64,000 nt of DNA from Candidatus Sumerlaeota bacterium. GTDB taxonomy: Bacteria > Sumerlaeota > Sumerlaeia > Sumerlaeales > Sumerlaeaceae. Below the pieces are notes generated by a model. That model made no database searches. It had not been told where the DNA came from and worked only from the letters and a program-made list of their open reading frames with translations. Shown in pieces: positions 48,351 through 57,695 of this stretch (within the stretch, counting starts at the first letter, position 1; every line of letters begins with the position of its first letter). The stretch is taken from contig JAAZBM010000011.1 in NCBI GenBank assembly GCA_012513815.1, positions 1 through 64,000 on the forward strand, in the 5' to 3' direction. The position numbers and the translations under genes were made by a program.

Positions 48351-51300
48351 TCAGACAGATAAACCGGCATTTCGTAAGTCTTGCCTCAACTGAGGGATGC
48401 TTTGATAACGCTTGTTGGGGTCTTTTTCCAGACACTTCATGACAATCGCTGCCAGTGCTTGCGGGACGTCGTCGGGCAAGGGGCGTGGACGCGAATAAAG
48501 GTGGTGATATTCGATGTTTCCCTCGTAGAATGGCGGATTGCCGGTCAGCATTTCGTAGAGGGTCGTCCCAAGCGAATAGATATCCGACCGGGCGTCGCTG
48601 TTGTCGCCACGCACTTGTTCGGGCGACATATACAAAGGTGTACCCATCGCCTGTGTGGAGGTGTTGTCACGGGTCGCGGAACTGTGCAGGAATTTTGCGA
48701 TACCAAAGTCTGTGATTTTGACCAATCCGGACGGGCAAAGCATGATATTCGCGGGTTTGATGTCGCGGTGAACAATGCCCATCTTGTGCGCATACTCAAG
48801 GGCGGCGCATGTTCCATTCAGAATCGTCAGAACTTGGTCGAGTTGCAGGCGTCCCTGTTTGCCAATTAACGCCTTCACGTCCTGTCCTTCAATATACTCC
48901 ATGGACAGCAAGCGCTTGTCCCCAATCTCATACATATCATGGATACGCACGATGTTCGGGTGCGACAGACGCTTTGCGGCACGGGCTTCGCGCTTGAAAC
49001 GTTCGACTGCATGAGGGTCATGAGCCAGATAATCACTCAAGATTTTGAGTGCGACAAGTTCATCCAAAATCTTGTCGCGAGCGCGAAAGACGATACCCAT
49101 CGAACCACGGTTGATTTCCTCAATCGGAGTGAAGCGGGAACCCTTGAGCGCCTTCATGATGCTAGTATTTTGCGTCAGGTTATTGCTCACGGAGGAACGA
49201 TCACCCACCAATGCCGCATTTTTCAGGCTCTCGTCGATATTGATGTTGTCAGGCACGGCGGCCTTATTGTTCCCCGCATCCGTCTGGTCTTGTTGCAGTT
49301 GCATCTCGAGGGTTTCCAGACGCGACGCGACATCCCTGTACTTCTCGTCGATTTCCTTGAGGTTCTTCAGAACCGCGACGGCATTTATCAACTGGTCACT
49401 GCCAATCATATCCACCGCGAGGCGATAGAACATATCCTTGACTTCTTCGGTCGGTTCGAGTTCCTGCAGGCGCTGCCATGCCAGATAATGCATTCCCTTT
49501 TGCCAGAAGCACAACGCCAGAATCTTTGTGGCGCGTTCGCGATAGCTGACACTGCGTGATAGCGGCTGCAACAGTTCGATGGCTTTGTCGTACTGCTTCT
49601 GACAAACCAATAGGCGAACCAACTTGAACTTCATGGCGGAATCATTGTTGAGTCGTATCTGCGACTGATACAAGTCAATCAATTCTTTGATATGCTGCGG
49701 CTTACAGCCAACCGCATTGGCACAAACGGTCTCATAGTCGGCCATGGCCTCTTCCGCATTGCCCATCTTGGCCAGCAAGTATCCACGCATGGCGCGAACA
49801 TTGACATCGGATGGGAAATACTGAAGATGCGTGTTGTACAACCCTAACAAATCCTCATTCTGCGGGCACAAATTGTTCTCCACCAGTTGCGACAGCAATT
49901 GACCGGACTCGTGAACCTGTCCAAGAATGCAGGACATCCATATTGCGGCATGCATCAGTTCGCGCGTTGGTGTTGCCAAAACCATCGCCCTCAACTTGGG
50001 AACAGCCTGTGTGTAGAGATTGATTGAATGTGGGTCGACGGCCTTGTTCTGTAGGCAGCTCATCGCGTCCAAAATATACTGAGCCGGTTTGCCGATGCGT
50101 GATGTGGTATGCTCCGAATTGACGGGTGGAGCAGGCTCGGCAGGAGTGGCTGAAAACTCAGCGCTATCGAAGAGTTTGCCCGTCGCGACATCACCATCTG
50201 TTTTGGGATAAGGCGACGTCGCCAACAATGTCCCCGCAGGGGTCGCAACGTCAGTCACTGGCTGTTGCGCATTTCCGCCCACGTTTGGTGCGGTGGACGC
50301 AACATCCACTCTGCTGTATGTTGACGTGTGTGAGGGCTTGGTCGATGAAGAAGACTGACTCGGTCCTTGCCTCTGATTGTTGACAGAAAACTCACCGCTG
50401 TCATTCGAGTAAATCATATGTGTACTGCGGTTGATGACTTCCTGGCTACGATTGGGGATGGCATCGGGCATCATATCAGCCACACGCTGAGCGGCGCGCT
50501 GACGGCGCTGATCGGCGGAAAGCTGCTTGCTGTCTATACCGGAACTATCACCCGGAGAAACCGTAACACCCACCGAGCGCTCCTCACGAGTCACAAGATC
50601 CAAAGCTGTAACCTCGACCATACCACTAGCATTAATCGAGAAAGTCACTTCGATTCGCGCTGTTCCGGCACGTCCCTTCTGGATGCCCTCAAGGACGAAA
50701 TTGCCAAGCGAACGACATTCAGAAACGGTTTCGCCTTCGCCTTGTAACACATGAACCTGCACAACGTCTTGGTCATCGTGTGTCGTCGTGAAAATTTTGG
50801 ACGCGCGAATAGGAATAATCGAATTCTTCTCAATCACACGGCTGACAAGATTATTCTCGACCTCGATGCCAAGCGAATGCGGAGTCACATCGAGTAACAC
50901 AACTTCGCGCAGTTTGCCATTGAGGACACCACCTTGTGTCGCGGCACCCATGGCAACAATCTCGTCCGGATTCAAGCCCTTGAACGGAGGCTTCTGGAAG
51001 TATTCCTCAATCATCTCCTGCAACAGCGGAATGCGCATGGAGCCACCCACAAGGATGATGCGGTCAATATCTTCGGGCGCCATACCAACGACCTCGAGAC
51101 CCTTATTCGTAATCACCAATAAATCTTTCAGGCGTTTGCGAATGAGAGACTCAAACTCCGAGCGCATCAATGTTGCCTCAAAGTTGACGGGCACATTGTC
51201 GTGCAACGTCAGGAACGGCAGATGAATCATTGCTTGGCGGGCGATGGAAAGTTCGCATTTTGCCTTCTCGGAAGCATCCTTCAGGCGGCGCAGAATCATC

Positions 51301-52058
51301 GGCTCTTTGGGTAGCGCGAAACCTTTTTCCGCAAGGAACTTTTGGAAAACCCATTGCATGATTTCTGCATCGATATCATCACCGCCAAGATGGCTATCGC
51401 CAACGCTGCACTTAACCTCAAACACATTGTTGGAAATTTCAAGAACAGTCATATCAAACGTGCCACCGCCAAAGTCGAGCACCACAATGCGCTCGGTTCC
51501 GGCATGTCCCAGACCATACGCTAGCGCAGCGGCGGCCGGCTCGTTGATGAGACGAACAACATCGAGACCCGCGAGACGAGCGGCATCGACGATATCTTTG
51601 CGCTGGCAATCGTCAAAATACGCAGGAACGGTAATAATCGCGCGACTAATACTCAAGCCCAAATACTCTTCGGCAGAAGACTTTAGTTTTTTGAAAATCT
51701 CCGAGCCCACCTCAGAAGGGGTATATTGCTTATTATCAATCTGAATAACAACTTGGCCGTTGACCTCGTCAAAGCGGTAAGGCATCAGGTCGATGCCTTC
51801 TTTTTCGAGCTGCGCAAGGGAAGAACCCATCATGCGCTTGGAACCGCTTATGGTCCTATCGGAGAAAATCACTCCCTGACGCCGTGCAAGCTCGCCAACT
51901 AAAACATCACCATTCTCCATATAGGAGACAACAGAGGGAGTACGCGTGCTACCCTCACTGTTGGGGATGACACGCGGAGAATTGTTTTCGAGCACTGCCA
52001 CCACAGAGTTGGTCGTGCCAAAATCGATTCCGATTATCACATCGTTGTAAGTTGACAT
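48351..52058 (-). CDS. Hsp70-TPR-Ser/Thr protein kinase fusion
   Basis: A 1235-residue cytoplasmic chimera. Residues 7-385 are a full Hsp70 nucleotide-binding domain (GIDFGTTNS, VPAYFDDCQR, INEPAAAALAYG, DFGGGTFD, VGGSMRIP). LLDVTPHSLGIE (389-400) is the interdomain linker and 400-505 the substrate-binding beta domain; the DnaK lid is absent. Residues 505-655 are a Ser/Pro/Thr-rich linker, 655-915 TPR-like helical repeats, and 975-1230 a Hanks-type kinase with all key residues: GSMG loop, K1005 in VALK, E1024, HRD 1097-1099, DFG 1117-1119, SPE 1145-1147. No membrane segment. It lies 47 bp after tmk and 64 bp before the secreted paralogues. The domain calls are firm; the joint function is unknown. 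Confidence 0.93.
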   Translation of the reverse strand: MSTYNDVIIGIDFGTTNSVVAVLENNSPRVIPNSEGSTRTPSVVSYMENGDVLVGELARRQGVIFSDRTISGSKRMMGSSLAQLEKEGIDLMPYRFDEVNGQVVIQIDNKQYTPSEVGSEIFKKLKSSAEEYLGLSISRAIITVPAYFDDCQRKDIVDAARLAGLDVVRLINEPAAAALAYGLGHAGTERIVVLDFGGGTFDMTVLEISNNVFEVKCSVGDSHLGGDDIDAEIMQWVFQKFLAEKGFALPKEPMILRRLKDASEKAKCELSIARQAMIHLPFLTLHDNVPVNFEATLMRSEFESLIRKRLKDLLVITNKGLEVVGMAPEDIDRIILVGGSMRIPLLQEMIEEYFQKPPFKGLNPDEIVAMGAATQGGVLNGKLREVVLLDVTPHSLGIEVENNLVSRVIEKNSIIPIRASKIFTTTHDDQDVVQVHVLQGEGETVSECRSLGNFVLEGIQKGRAGTARIEVTFSINASGMVEVTALDLVTREERSVGVTVSPGDSSGIDSKQLSADQRRQRAAQRVADMMPDAIPNRSQEVINRSTHMIYSNDSGEFSVNNQRQGPSQSSSSTKPSHTSTYSRVDVASTAPNVGGNAQQPVTDVATPAGTLLATSPYPKTDGDVATGKLFDSAEFSATPAEPAPPVNSEHTTSRIGKPAQYILDAMSCLQNKAVDPHSINLYTQAVPKLRAMVLATPTRELMHAAIWMSCILGQVHESGQLLSQLVENNLCPQNEDLLGLYNTHLQYFPSDVNVRAMRGYLLAKMGNAEEAMADYETVCANAVGCKPQHIKELIDLYQSQIRLNNDSAMKFKLVRLLVCQKQYDKAIELLQPLSRSVSYRERATKILALCFWQKGMHYLAWQRLQELEPTEEVKDMFYRLAVDMIGSDQLINAVAVLKNLKEIDEKYRDVASRLETLEMQLQQDQTDAGNNKAAVPDNINIDESLKNAALVGDRSSVSNNLTQNTSIMKALKGSRFTPIEEINRGSMGIVFRARDKILDELVALKILSDYLAHDPHAVERFKREARAAKRLSHPNIVRIHDMYEIGDKRLLSMEYIEGQDVKALIGKQGRLQLDQVLTILNGTCAALEYAHKMGIVHRDIKPANIMLCPSGLVKITDFGIAKFLHSSATRDNTSTQAMGTPLYMSPEQVRGDNSDARSDIYSLGTTLYEMLTGNPPFYEGNIEYHHLYSRPRPLPDDVPQALAAIVMKCLEKDPNKRYQSIPQLRQDLRNAGLSV

Positions 52059-52105
52059 ATATCAATTATAGTATATGAAAATGATACGAAAAAATCCAAC
52101 TAAAG

Positions 52106-52741
52106 TTATTTTTTTCCGGTCAAGGATAGGATTTTTTGCATCACGGTCGTGTGGACGTCACTAATCGATAAACTGGCATCGATGATTTGCACATTCTTAA
52201 ATACAGGCAGAATGTTCTTTTCAAAAACCTCACGAACACGTTGCTGATATTGCGTCTGCTCAAATGTGTTGAGGGACTCGCCACGGTTGCATGTAATCCG
52301 TTGTTGGGCGACGGCGGCGGGCAAATCGAAATACAACAACAAATCAGGTTCGGGGGCGAATTCCTCATTCTCCCGGCGGATGCGCTCGGGGGTCAGTCCG
52401 CTCACGCCCAGCGCTCCCTGATATGCCATTGACGAAATATAGTAGCGATCGACGATGACGACTCGCCCCGCCTGCAGCGATGGCATAATATACTTGTCAA
52501 CATCGAATTTTCGGTCTTTTTTGAAAAGCTCGAATTCTTCTTCGGGGTCGCCACGCCCTTCGAGCATTAACTGGCGCAAACGAATCCCCCATTGGCTTTC
52601 GCGAGTCGGTTCGTATAGAGAAATCGCGTCCACGTCTTGCTCTCGCAAGGCGCGGACGGCCATCTCGGCTTGTGTCGATTTGCCAACACCGTCAGCACCC
52701 TCGAACACTACCAGTTTCCCACTGCAATGGTGGACTGTCAT
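52106..52741 (-). CDS. tmk: Thymidylate kinase
   Basis: The 211-residue P-loop kinase carries VVFEGADGVGKST (Walker A, near residue 11), the DRYYISSMAYQGA motif (near 97, binding dTMP), and a LID region around ITCNRGES. It phosphorylates dTMP to dTDP. The predicted start is one base from the stop of the epimerase gene upstream, so the two are coupled, although their functions are unrelated. The Hsp70-kinase gene follows after 47 bp. Confidence 0.95.
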   Translation of the reverse strand: MTVHHCSGKLVVFEGADGVGKSTQAEMAVRALREQDVDAISLYEPTRESQWGIRLRQLMLEGRGDPEEEFELFKKDRKFDVDKYIMPSLQAGRVVIVDRYYISSMAYQGALGVSGLTPERIRRENEEFAPEPDLLLYFDLPAAVAQQRITCNRGESLNTFEQTQYQQRVREVFEKNILPVFKNVQIIDASLSISDVHTTVMQKILSLTGKK

Positions 52742-52742
52742 T

Positions 52743-53828
52743 TTACTTCAAGCCATATTTCTCTTGAACTTGCGCATGAATCCATTCATAGGTCTTTGCC
52801 ATGCCACGTTCCAGAGGATAATCGGGCGCCCAACCAAGTTTTTCCTTGATGAGTGTGTTCTCGCTATTGCGGCCACGCACACCCAGAGGCCCGGGAATAT
52901 GTTTGATGTTGATTCTCTTGCCGGCGAGGCGGAACGCCATCTCTGCCAATCCATTAATGGTAATCATCTCGTCGCTGCCAATGTTGACAGGACCCATGAA
53001 GTCGCTTTCGCAAAGGCGGCGAACACCTTCGAGGCACTCGTCGATATAGAGGAAGCTGCGTGTCTGCTTGCCGTCACCCCACATCTCAATCTCGCCACCA
53101 TCAGGCGTCATCGCAGCCTTGCGGCACATCGCGGCGGGAGCCTTCTCACGGCCACCTTCCCATGTGCCCTCGGGTCCATAAATGTTGTGGAAACGCGCGA
53201 TGTGAACCTCGATGCCATGGTTGCGACCGTAAGCCATATACAGGCGCTCGCTGAACAGTTTTTCCCAACCGTATTCACTATCGGGACCAGCCGGATAAGC
53301 CAACGACTCTTTCAGGCCGGGATTCTCAGGATCCATCTGCGCGGATTCGGGATAAATGCAAGCACTTGAGCTATAGAAGACCTTTTTGACGCCATGGCGC
53401 ACCATCGCTTCGAGCGTGTTCAGGTTAATCATCGCACTGTTGTGCATGACCTCAGAATCGTGGTCGCCGGTGAAAATAAATCCGGCACCGCCCATATCGG
53501 CTGCAAGCTGGTAAACTTCGGTAATGAACGAGTCCATGACTTCGTCCATCACTTGGAAATGACGCAAATCGCCAACAATGAAATCATCCGCTTTGGAGGG
53601 TGAATACTCCGGTTGCTTCAGGTCAACGCCGCGAACCCAATAGCCCTCGCTCTTGAGTCGCTCGACAAGGTGACTGCCAATAAAGCCACCGGCTCCAAGA
53701 ACCAACGCACAACGCTTGCCGGGGGCCTTCAGGCTGATGTTGCCCACCATCGTCCGAGCTTTGGTCTTGTTGTCGATGCAAAACATCTTCACGCCATTAG
53801 TTTCATAAGTGCAATCACATTCTGTCAT
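52743..53828 (-). CDS. GDP-mannose 3,5-epimerase-like SDR sugar epimerase
   Basis: A 361-residue extended SDR enzyme. After a 38-residue N-terminal extension comes the NAD-binding LVLGAGGFIGSHL, then QLAADMGGAGFIFTGDH, FYSSSACIYPES, the catalytic YGWEK, RFHNIYGPEGTWEGGREKAP, MWGDGKQTRSFLYIDECLEG and HIPGPLGVRGRNSEN. These blocks match plant GDP-mannose 3,5-epimerase (GME) far more closely than ordinary UDP-glucose epimerases. The likely reaction is GDP-mannose to GDP-L-galactose or GDP-L-gulose, as a donor for surface glycans. It has AAGGA before its ATG and is coupled to tmk. Confidence 0.9.
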   Translation of the reverse strand: MTECDCTYETNGVKMFCIDNKTKARTMVGNISLKAPGKRCALVLGAGGFIGSHLVERLKSEGYWVRGVDLKQPEYSPSKADDFIVGDLRHFQVMDEVMDSFITEVYQLAADMGGAGFIFTGDHDSEVMHNSAMINLNTLEAMVRHGVKKVFYSSSACIYPESAQMDPENPGLKESLAYPAGPDSEYGWEKLFSERLYMAYGRNHGIEVHIARFHNIYGPEGTWEGGREKAPAAMCRKAAMTPDGGEIEMWGDGKQTRSFLYIDECLEGVRRLCESDFMGPVNIGSDEMITINGLAEMAFRLAGKRINIKHIPGPLGVRGRNSENTLIKEKLGWAPDYPLERGMAKTYEWIHAQVQEKYGLK

Positions 53829-53863
53829 TATTACTGTTCCTTTTTACTCAAATTAAACATTAA

Positions 53864-53895
53864 ATTATATATGTGCGGAAACAAAACTAAATCAA
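53864..53895 (-). promoter_or_regulatory. Possible promoter upstream of the epimerase gene
   Basis: On the minus strand TTGATT (53895-53890) is followed after 20 bases by TATAAT (53869-53864), or after 18 by TATATA. The -10 is consensus but the spacing is long. It is the only promoter-like pair in the 89-bp gap after metH. Confidence 0.35.
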
Positions 53896-53917
53896 CAAGA
53901 ATTCCCTTTATGTTGAT

Positions 53918-56347
53918 TTATTTGCCGAGAAGCTGTTTGGCGACTCGCACCGCATCGATGGCATCGCAGGAATAATGGGCGCCAATCATCGAAGCGTATT
54001 CAGGCGTGACAACAGCGCCGCCCACCATCAGCGGAATCGAACAGCCAGCTATATGCATCTCCTTGACGACGGTTTCCATCTCGCCCATTGTTGTTGTCAT
54101 CAGCGAGCTAAGGCCAATCAGGTCGGCATGTTCCTTCAGCGCCGTCTGTACAATGGTTGTACTGTCGACGTCACGCCCCAAATCGATGACGCGGAAGCCG
54201 TGATTGCGCAACATGATGCCGACGATGTTTTTGCCGATGTCATGCATGTCGCCCTTCACCGTTGCCAGAATGTAGGTGCCGAGAGTGTTGTTCGATTCGC
54301 TCGCCGACAACTCGCCTGACAAACGGCCAAACGCGGACTGTGCGGCCTCGGCGGCACTGAGCAACTGCGGCAGATAAAAGACCTTCTTTTCGTAACGCTC
54401 GCCCACTTCTTCGAGCGCGGGAATCAGGTGCCCGTTAACGATTTCCGACGCCGCAAGGCCACCGGCAAGCATACTCTCGACAAACGCAAGGGTCGTCGAT
54501 TTGTCGCCTTTGATGACGGCGTTCGTCAGATTGTTTTCCTTTACGCCTGACGCCTCTCGGTCTCGTGACGAAGCCAGATTTGTCGTGCTACCATCCAGTG
54601 GATTGTCGCCTGCCCATTCGATGTAGGCAGAGGCGTTTTGGTCGCGCCCGCGCAAAACATCGCCGCAGCGAATCGCACTCCAGATGGAACGTAGATGTGG
54701 ATTTGCAATCGCCATGTCCAAACCGGCATCAATCGCAGTCAAGATAAACGCCGCCGTCAATTCCGCACGATTCGGCAGACCATGACTGATATTGCTCACG
54801 CCCAGAATCGTCCGGACACCGAGTCGTTCACGCACCATGCGGAGCGTCTTGAGCGTTTCAGGAACAAGTTCCTGTTTCGACCCGGCGGTCAGCGTCAACG
54901 TATCGATGTAGATATCCTCGCGGCGCAACCCAATCTCCAGAGCGCGTGTCACAATGCGTTCAGCAATGGCAAACCTGTCCTCCGCGCAATCCGGAATTCC
55001 ATGTTCGTCCAACGTCAGTCCAAGAACGGCGGCACCGTATTTGCGCGCCAATTGCAATGTACGCTCCATGTGCGCAGGCTCGCCATTCGTCGAATTTATC
55101 AGTGGCTTGCCCCGACAAACGCCGAGCGCCTCCTCGACGGTTTGAGTGTCGACACTGTCGATGGACAGCGGCACACCGACCACGCGCTGGACAGCCAACA
55201 CCGATTGAATCATCGCTTCGCGTTCGGTGACGTTTTTCAGTTTCAGACCCATGTTGACATCAATCACATCGGCGCCATCACGATACTCAGCGAGCGCTTC
55301 ATCAGCAATCACCGCATAGTTGTCGGCAGCCACGGCAGCCGTCAGCGCCTTGCGTGCACTCACATTGATGCACTCGCCAATCAGGCGTGTCGAACTGTCG
55401 CCAATCGTGACGACATCTGTCGTTCCGGCAAGTCGGCTGACGCCATCACGCTTACGGGCAGTGGGACGAGCATTCGCCGCCCGAGCCGAAATCGCTTTCA
55501 GGTGTTCGGGCGAAGTGCCACAACAACCGCCAAGTAGCGATGCGCCGGCGGCAATCAGACCCTCCACATAGGATGCCATATCGTCCGGGGATAAATTGAA
55601 TGAGGAAGCACCGTCGCACATATGCGGCAAGCCGGCATTCGGTTCGGCGAATAAAGGTAAATCGGTCACGCGAGCATAGCCCTCGATGATGCTGATGAAC
55701 ATGTCGGGGCCAAAACCGCAGTTTGCGCCAATCGCGTCAATGTCCAGTGCATCAAGCACGACGGCCGCCGACTCGGGCGAACTGCCTGTCAACGTGCGCA
55801 AATCCTCGTCATAAGTCAGCGAAACCAAAATAGGTAAATCACACGCCATGCGAGCACCAATCGCGGCGGCCTTGGCCTCGTGAACATCAGCCATCGTCTC
55901 GATGAGAATCAAATCCGCGCCACCGGCCGCAAGAGAGGCGGCCTGCTCACGAAACACATCAACGGCCTCCGCAAAGGTCAAGTCGCCCATCGGCGCCATC
56001 AAGCGCCCCGACGGGCCAATATCACCGGCGACCATAATGCCCGGCGTCTCGCGAACGGCTTCTTTCGCTGTAGCGGCGGCCAAACGATTGAGTTCGTCCA
56101 CACGGTCGGACAATCCGTAAACGCCCAATTTGAGGCGGTTACCACCTAAGGTGTTCGTCTGTATGATGTTGCAACCGGCAGCCACATAGGCACGATGAAT
56201 ATCCTGAACGGCGGACTTATAGTCCACAGTGGCAAGCTCCGGGCAATGCAATTTTACCGGAACTGCACGCTGTAACATCGTACCCATTGCGCCATCAAGA
56301 ATCAATACTGATTGTGAAACTAACTGCCGAAACTCCGAACGCTTCAT
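53918..56347 (-). CDS. metH: Cobalamin-dependent methionine synthase MetH, without activation domain
   Basis: An 809-residue enzyme transferring a methyl group from methyl-THF to homocysteine through B12. Domains in order: homocysteine/zinc barrel (GANCGFGPD near 207 and LLGGCCGTSPEH near 272 supply the Cys ligands), pterin-binding barrel (ECINVSARK near 325, INSTNGEP, ILGVSNISHGLP), helical cap, and B12 domain with GDMHDIGKNIVG (near 698; His is the lower cobalt ligand). The C-terminal SAM-binding activation domain of the E. coli enzyme is missing; a separate protein just upstream supplies it. No B12 riboswitch is visible. Confidence 0.97.
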   Translation of the reverse strand: MKRSEFRQLVSQSVLILDGAMGTMLQRAVPVKLHCPELATVDYKSAVQDIHRAYVAAGCNIIQTNTLGGNRLKLGVYGLSDRVDELNRLAAATAKEAVRETPGIMVAGDIGPSGRLMAPMGDLTFAEAVDVFREQAASLAAGGADLILIETMADVHEAKAAAIGARMACDLPILVSLTYDEDLRTLTGSSPESAAVVLDALDIDAIGANCGFGPDMFISIIEGYARVTDLPLFAEPNAGLPHMCDGASSFNLSPDDMASYVEGLIAAGASLLGGCCGTSPEHLKAISARAANARPTARKRDGVSRLAGTTDVVTIGDSSTRLIGECINVSARKALTAAVAADNYAVIADEALAEYRDGADVIDVNMGLKLKNVTEREAMIQSVLAVQRVVGVPLSIDSVDTQTVEEALGVCRGKPLINSTNGEPAHMERTLQLARKYGAAVLGLTLDEHGIPDCAEDRFAIAERIVTRALEIGLRREDIYIDTLTLTAGSKQELVPETLKTLRMVRERLGVRTILGVSNISHGLPNRAELTAAFILTAIDAGLDMAIANPHLRSIWSAIRCGDVLRGRDQNASAYIEWAGDNPLDGSTTNLASSRDREASGVKENNLTNAVIKGDKSTTLAFVESMLAGGLAASEIVNGHLIPALEEVGERYEKKVFYLPQLLSAAEAAQSAFGRLSGELSASESNNTLGTYILATVKGDMHDIGKNIVGIMLRNHGFRVIDLGRDVDSTTIVQTALKEHADLIGLSSLMTTTMGEMETVVKEMHIAGCSIPLMVGGAVVTPEYASMIGAHYSCDAIDAVRVAKQLLGK

Positions 56348-56362
56348 CTTTTGGCATTCCCC

Positions 56363-57085
56363 TTATTCATGGCCATGACGGCACACACGCCGATCACAGG
56401 TATTTTTCAATTGACAAACATCACAAGCACGATCCGTGGGAACCGAAAATTCCGCTTTACGCAAGCCGACGAAAGCGGTGATTGACTTATACGGCTGCAA
56501 AACCTCGCCACCCAAAAGAGTAATGCCAAGCGTCTCGCGCATGGAAAGCAGACGTTCAAAACTTTTCTGGAATGAGAGCGACAAATCGCCATACCCGGGA
56601 CTGTAGCGCACACTCGCGTGTAAACCATGCTCCGACGCAAACAAGGCAATGGCGGCGCTCATCATGTCGGCGGCCTGCTCCACGGCGACACTACCGGCGG
56701 CATCCATCATTACTTGACCCAACACATCGCCATGCTCGCCCAGAGTCGCGGCGGCCTCCTCGAGCGCAGGCCCCACCGTCACAGCCAACAACGCAATATA
56801 CTCGAGACTATCGCCCCACAGGGATAACAACTGTGGCGATGACAAACATAAGTCGGCATCACTCAGCGCATAACCTGTGTCGACGTGCTGCACACCAAAG
56901 ACGCGAAAGACACCGCGCGGCTCGCAAAGAGTGGCAGCTCGCGCCAATACCATGCGAGAAATGAACTTCTCGCGCGCGCCGATGGGATGCGAACTTTCAA
57001 CACCCAGTTGCCGCTCCAGTGCGTCGCTGTCAATCGTCAGCGAGGACAAATCCGGAATCATTGGCTCTGTTGGTACAGTGAACAC
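56363..57085 (-). CDS. Stand-alone methionine synthase activation-domain protein
   Basis: The 240-residue product resembles the reactivation domain of MetH: ALLAVTVGPALEEAAATLGE, AAGSVAVEQAADMM, and RYSPGYGDLSLSFQKSFERLL (Arg-x-Ser-Pro-Gly-Tyr is the SAM-binding signature). It should help return oxidised cob(II)alamin MetH to the active form by reductive methylation with SAM. A C-terminal CDVCQLKNTCDRRVC has four Cys that could hold metal. The start is GTG 57085 with AAGG upstream. It precedes metH by 15 bp, so the two form a split methionine synthase. Confidence 0.88.
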   Translation of the reverse strand: MFTVPTEPMIPDLSSLTIDSDALERQLGVESSHPIGAREKFISRMVLARAATLCEPRGVFRVFGVQHVDTGYALSDADLCLSSPQLLSLWGDSLEYIALLAVTVGPALEEAAATLGEHGDVLGQVMMDAAGSVAVEQAADMMSAAIALFASEHGLHASVRYSPGYGDLSLSFQKSFERLLSMRETLGITLLGGEVLQPYKSITAFVGLRKAEFSVPTDRACDVCQLKNTCDRRVCRHGHE

Positions 57086-57213
57086 ACAAACCTTTTCATT
57101 TACACAACCTCAAGGATTGCATAATTAATATTTTTTACAATAATACATTATTAGTTGGAATGTTGTTGTCAAATCCGCAACAGAACCTGTGAAAGGCAAT
57201 TGGTACCACAGCA

Positions 57214-57690
57214 ATGCAATGCCCTTTTTGCGGTAACGCAGAGACAAAAGTAACAAATTCCCGACAGTCGGCAAAGGGTGATTCCATCCGGCGAAGACGG
57301 GAATGTTTGGCTTGTCAGGAGAGGTTCACCACCTTCGAGATGGTTGAACAAATACCAATCATCGTTGTCAAGCGTGACGGAAGCCGAGAACCATTTGAAC
57401 GCCCGAAGATTCTGGCCGGCGTGCAGAGAGCATGCATGAAGCGCCCGATTTCGGCTGCCCAAATGGAGCAAATCATCACGGCCGTTGAGCAGAATGTTTT
57501 TACGACAATGGACAAGGAAGTGCCGTCGTCGTATATCGGCGAATTGGTGCTGCGGCAGTTGCGCTCCATTGACCAAGTGGCATATATTCGCTTCGCGAGC
57601 GTCTATCGGTCGTTCAACAATGTGCAGGAGTTTTATGACGAGGTCAACTCCCTGATAGAACGGGACAAAAAAGAAAACTCGGGAAAATAA
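57214..57690 (+). CDS. nrdR: Transcriptional repressor NrdR
   Basis: The 158-residue product is a typical NrdR: a zinc ribbon (MQCPFCGN and RRRECLACQERFTTFE) followed by an ATP-cone domain (VVKRDGSREPFERPKILAGV). It senses ATP/dATP and represses ribonucleotide reductase genes through NrdR boxes. No nrd gene is in the window. It is divergent from the methionine synthase activation gene and sits 5 bp before a glycosyltransferase. Confidence 0.97.
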   Translation: MQCPFCGNAETKVTNSRQSAKGDSIRRRRECLACQERFTTFEMVEQIPIIVVKRDGSREPFERPKILAGVQRACMKRPISAAQMEQIITAVEQNVFTTMDKEVPSSYIGELVLRQLRSIDQVAYIRFASVYRSFNNVQEFYDEVNSLIERDKKENSGK

Positions 57691-57695
57691 GTGTG

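Noticed and set aside
54695-55537. 280-codon open frame antisense to metH
   Set aside because: Lies wholly within the MetH pterin-binding and zinc domains and has no independent support.
57086-57213. Possible cobalamin riboswitch upstream of the metH operon
   Set aside because: The 128-bp divergent gap is too short for a typical cobalamin riboswitch and shows no B12-box-like sequence.
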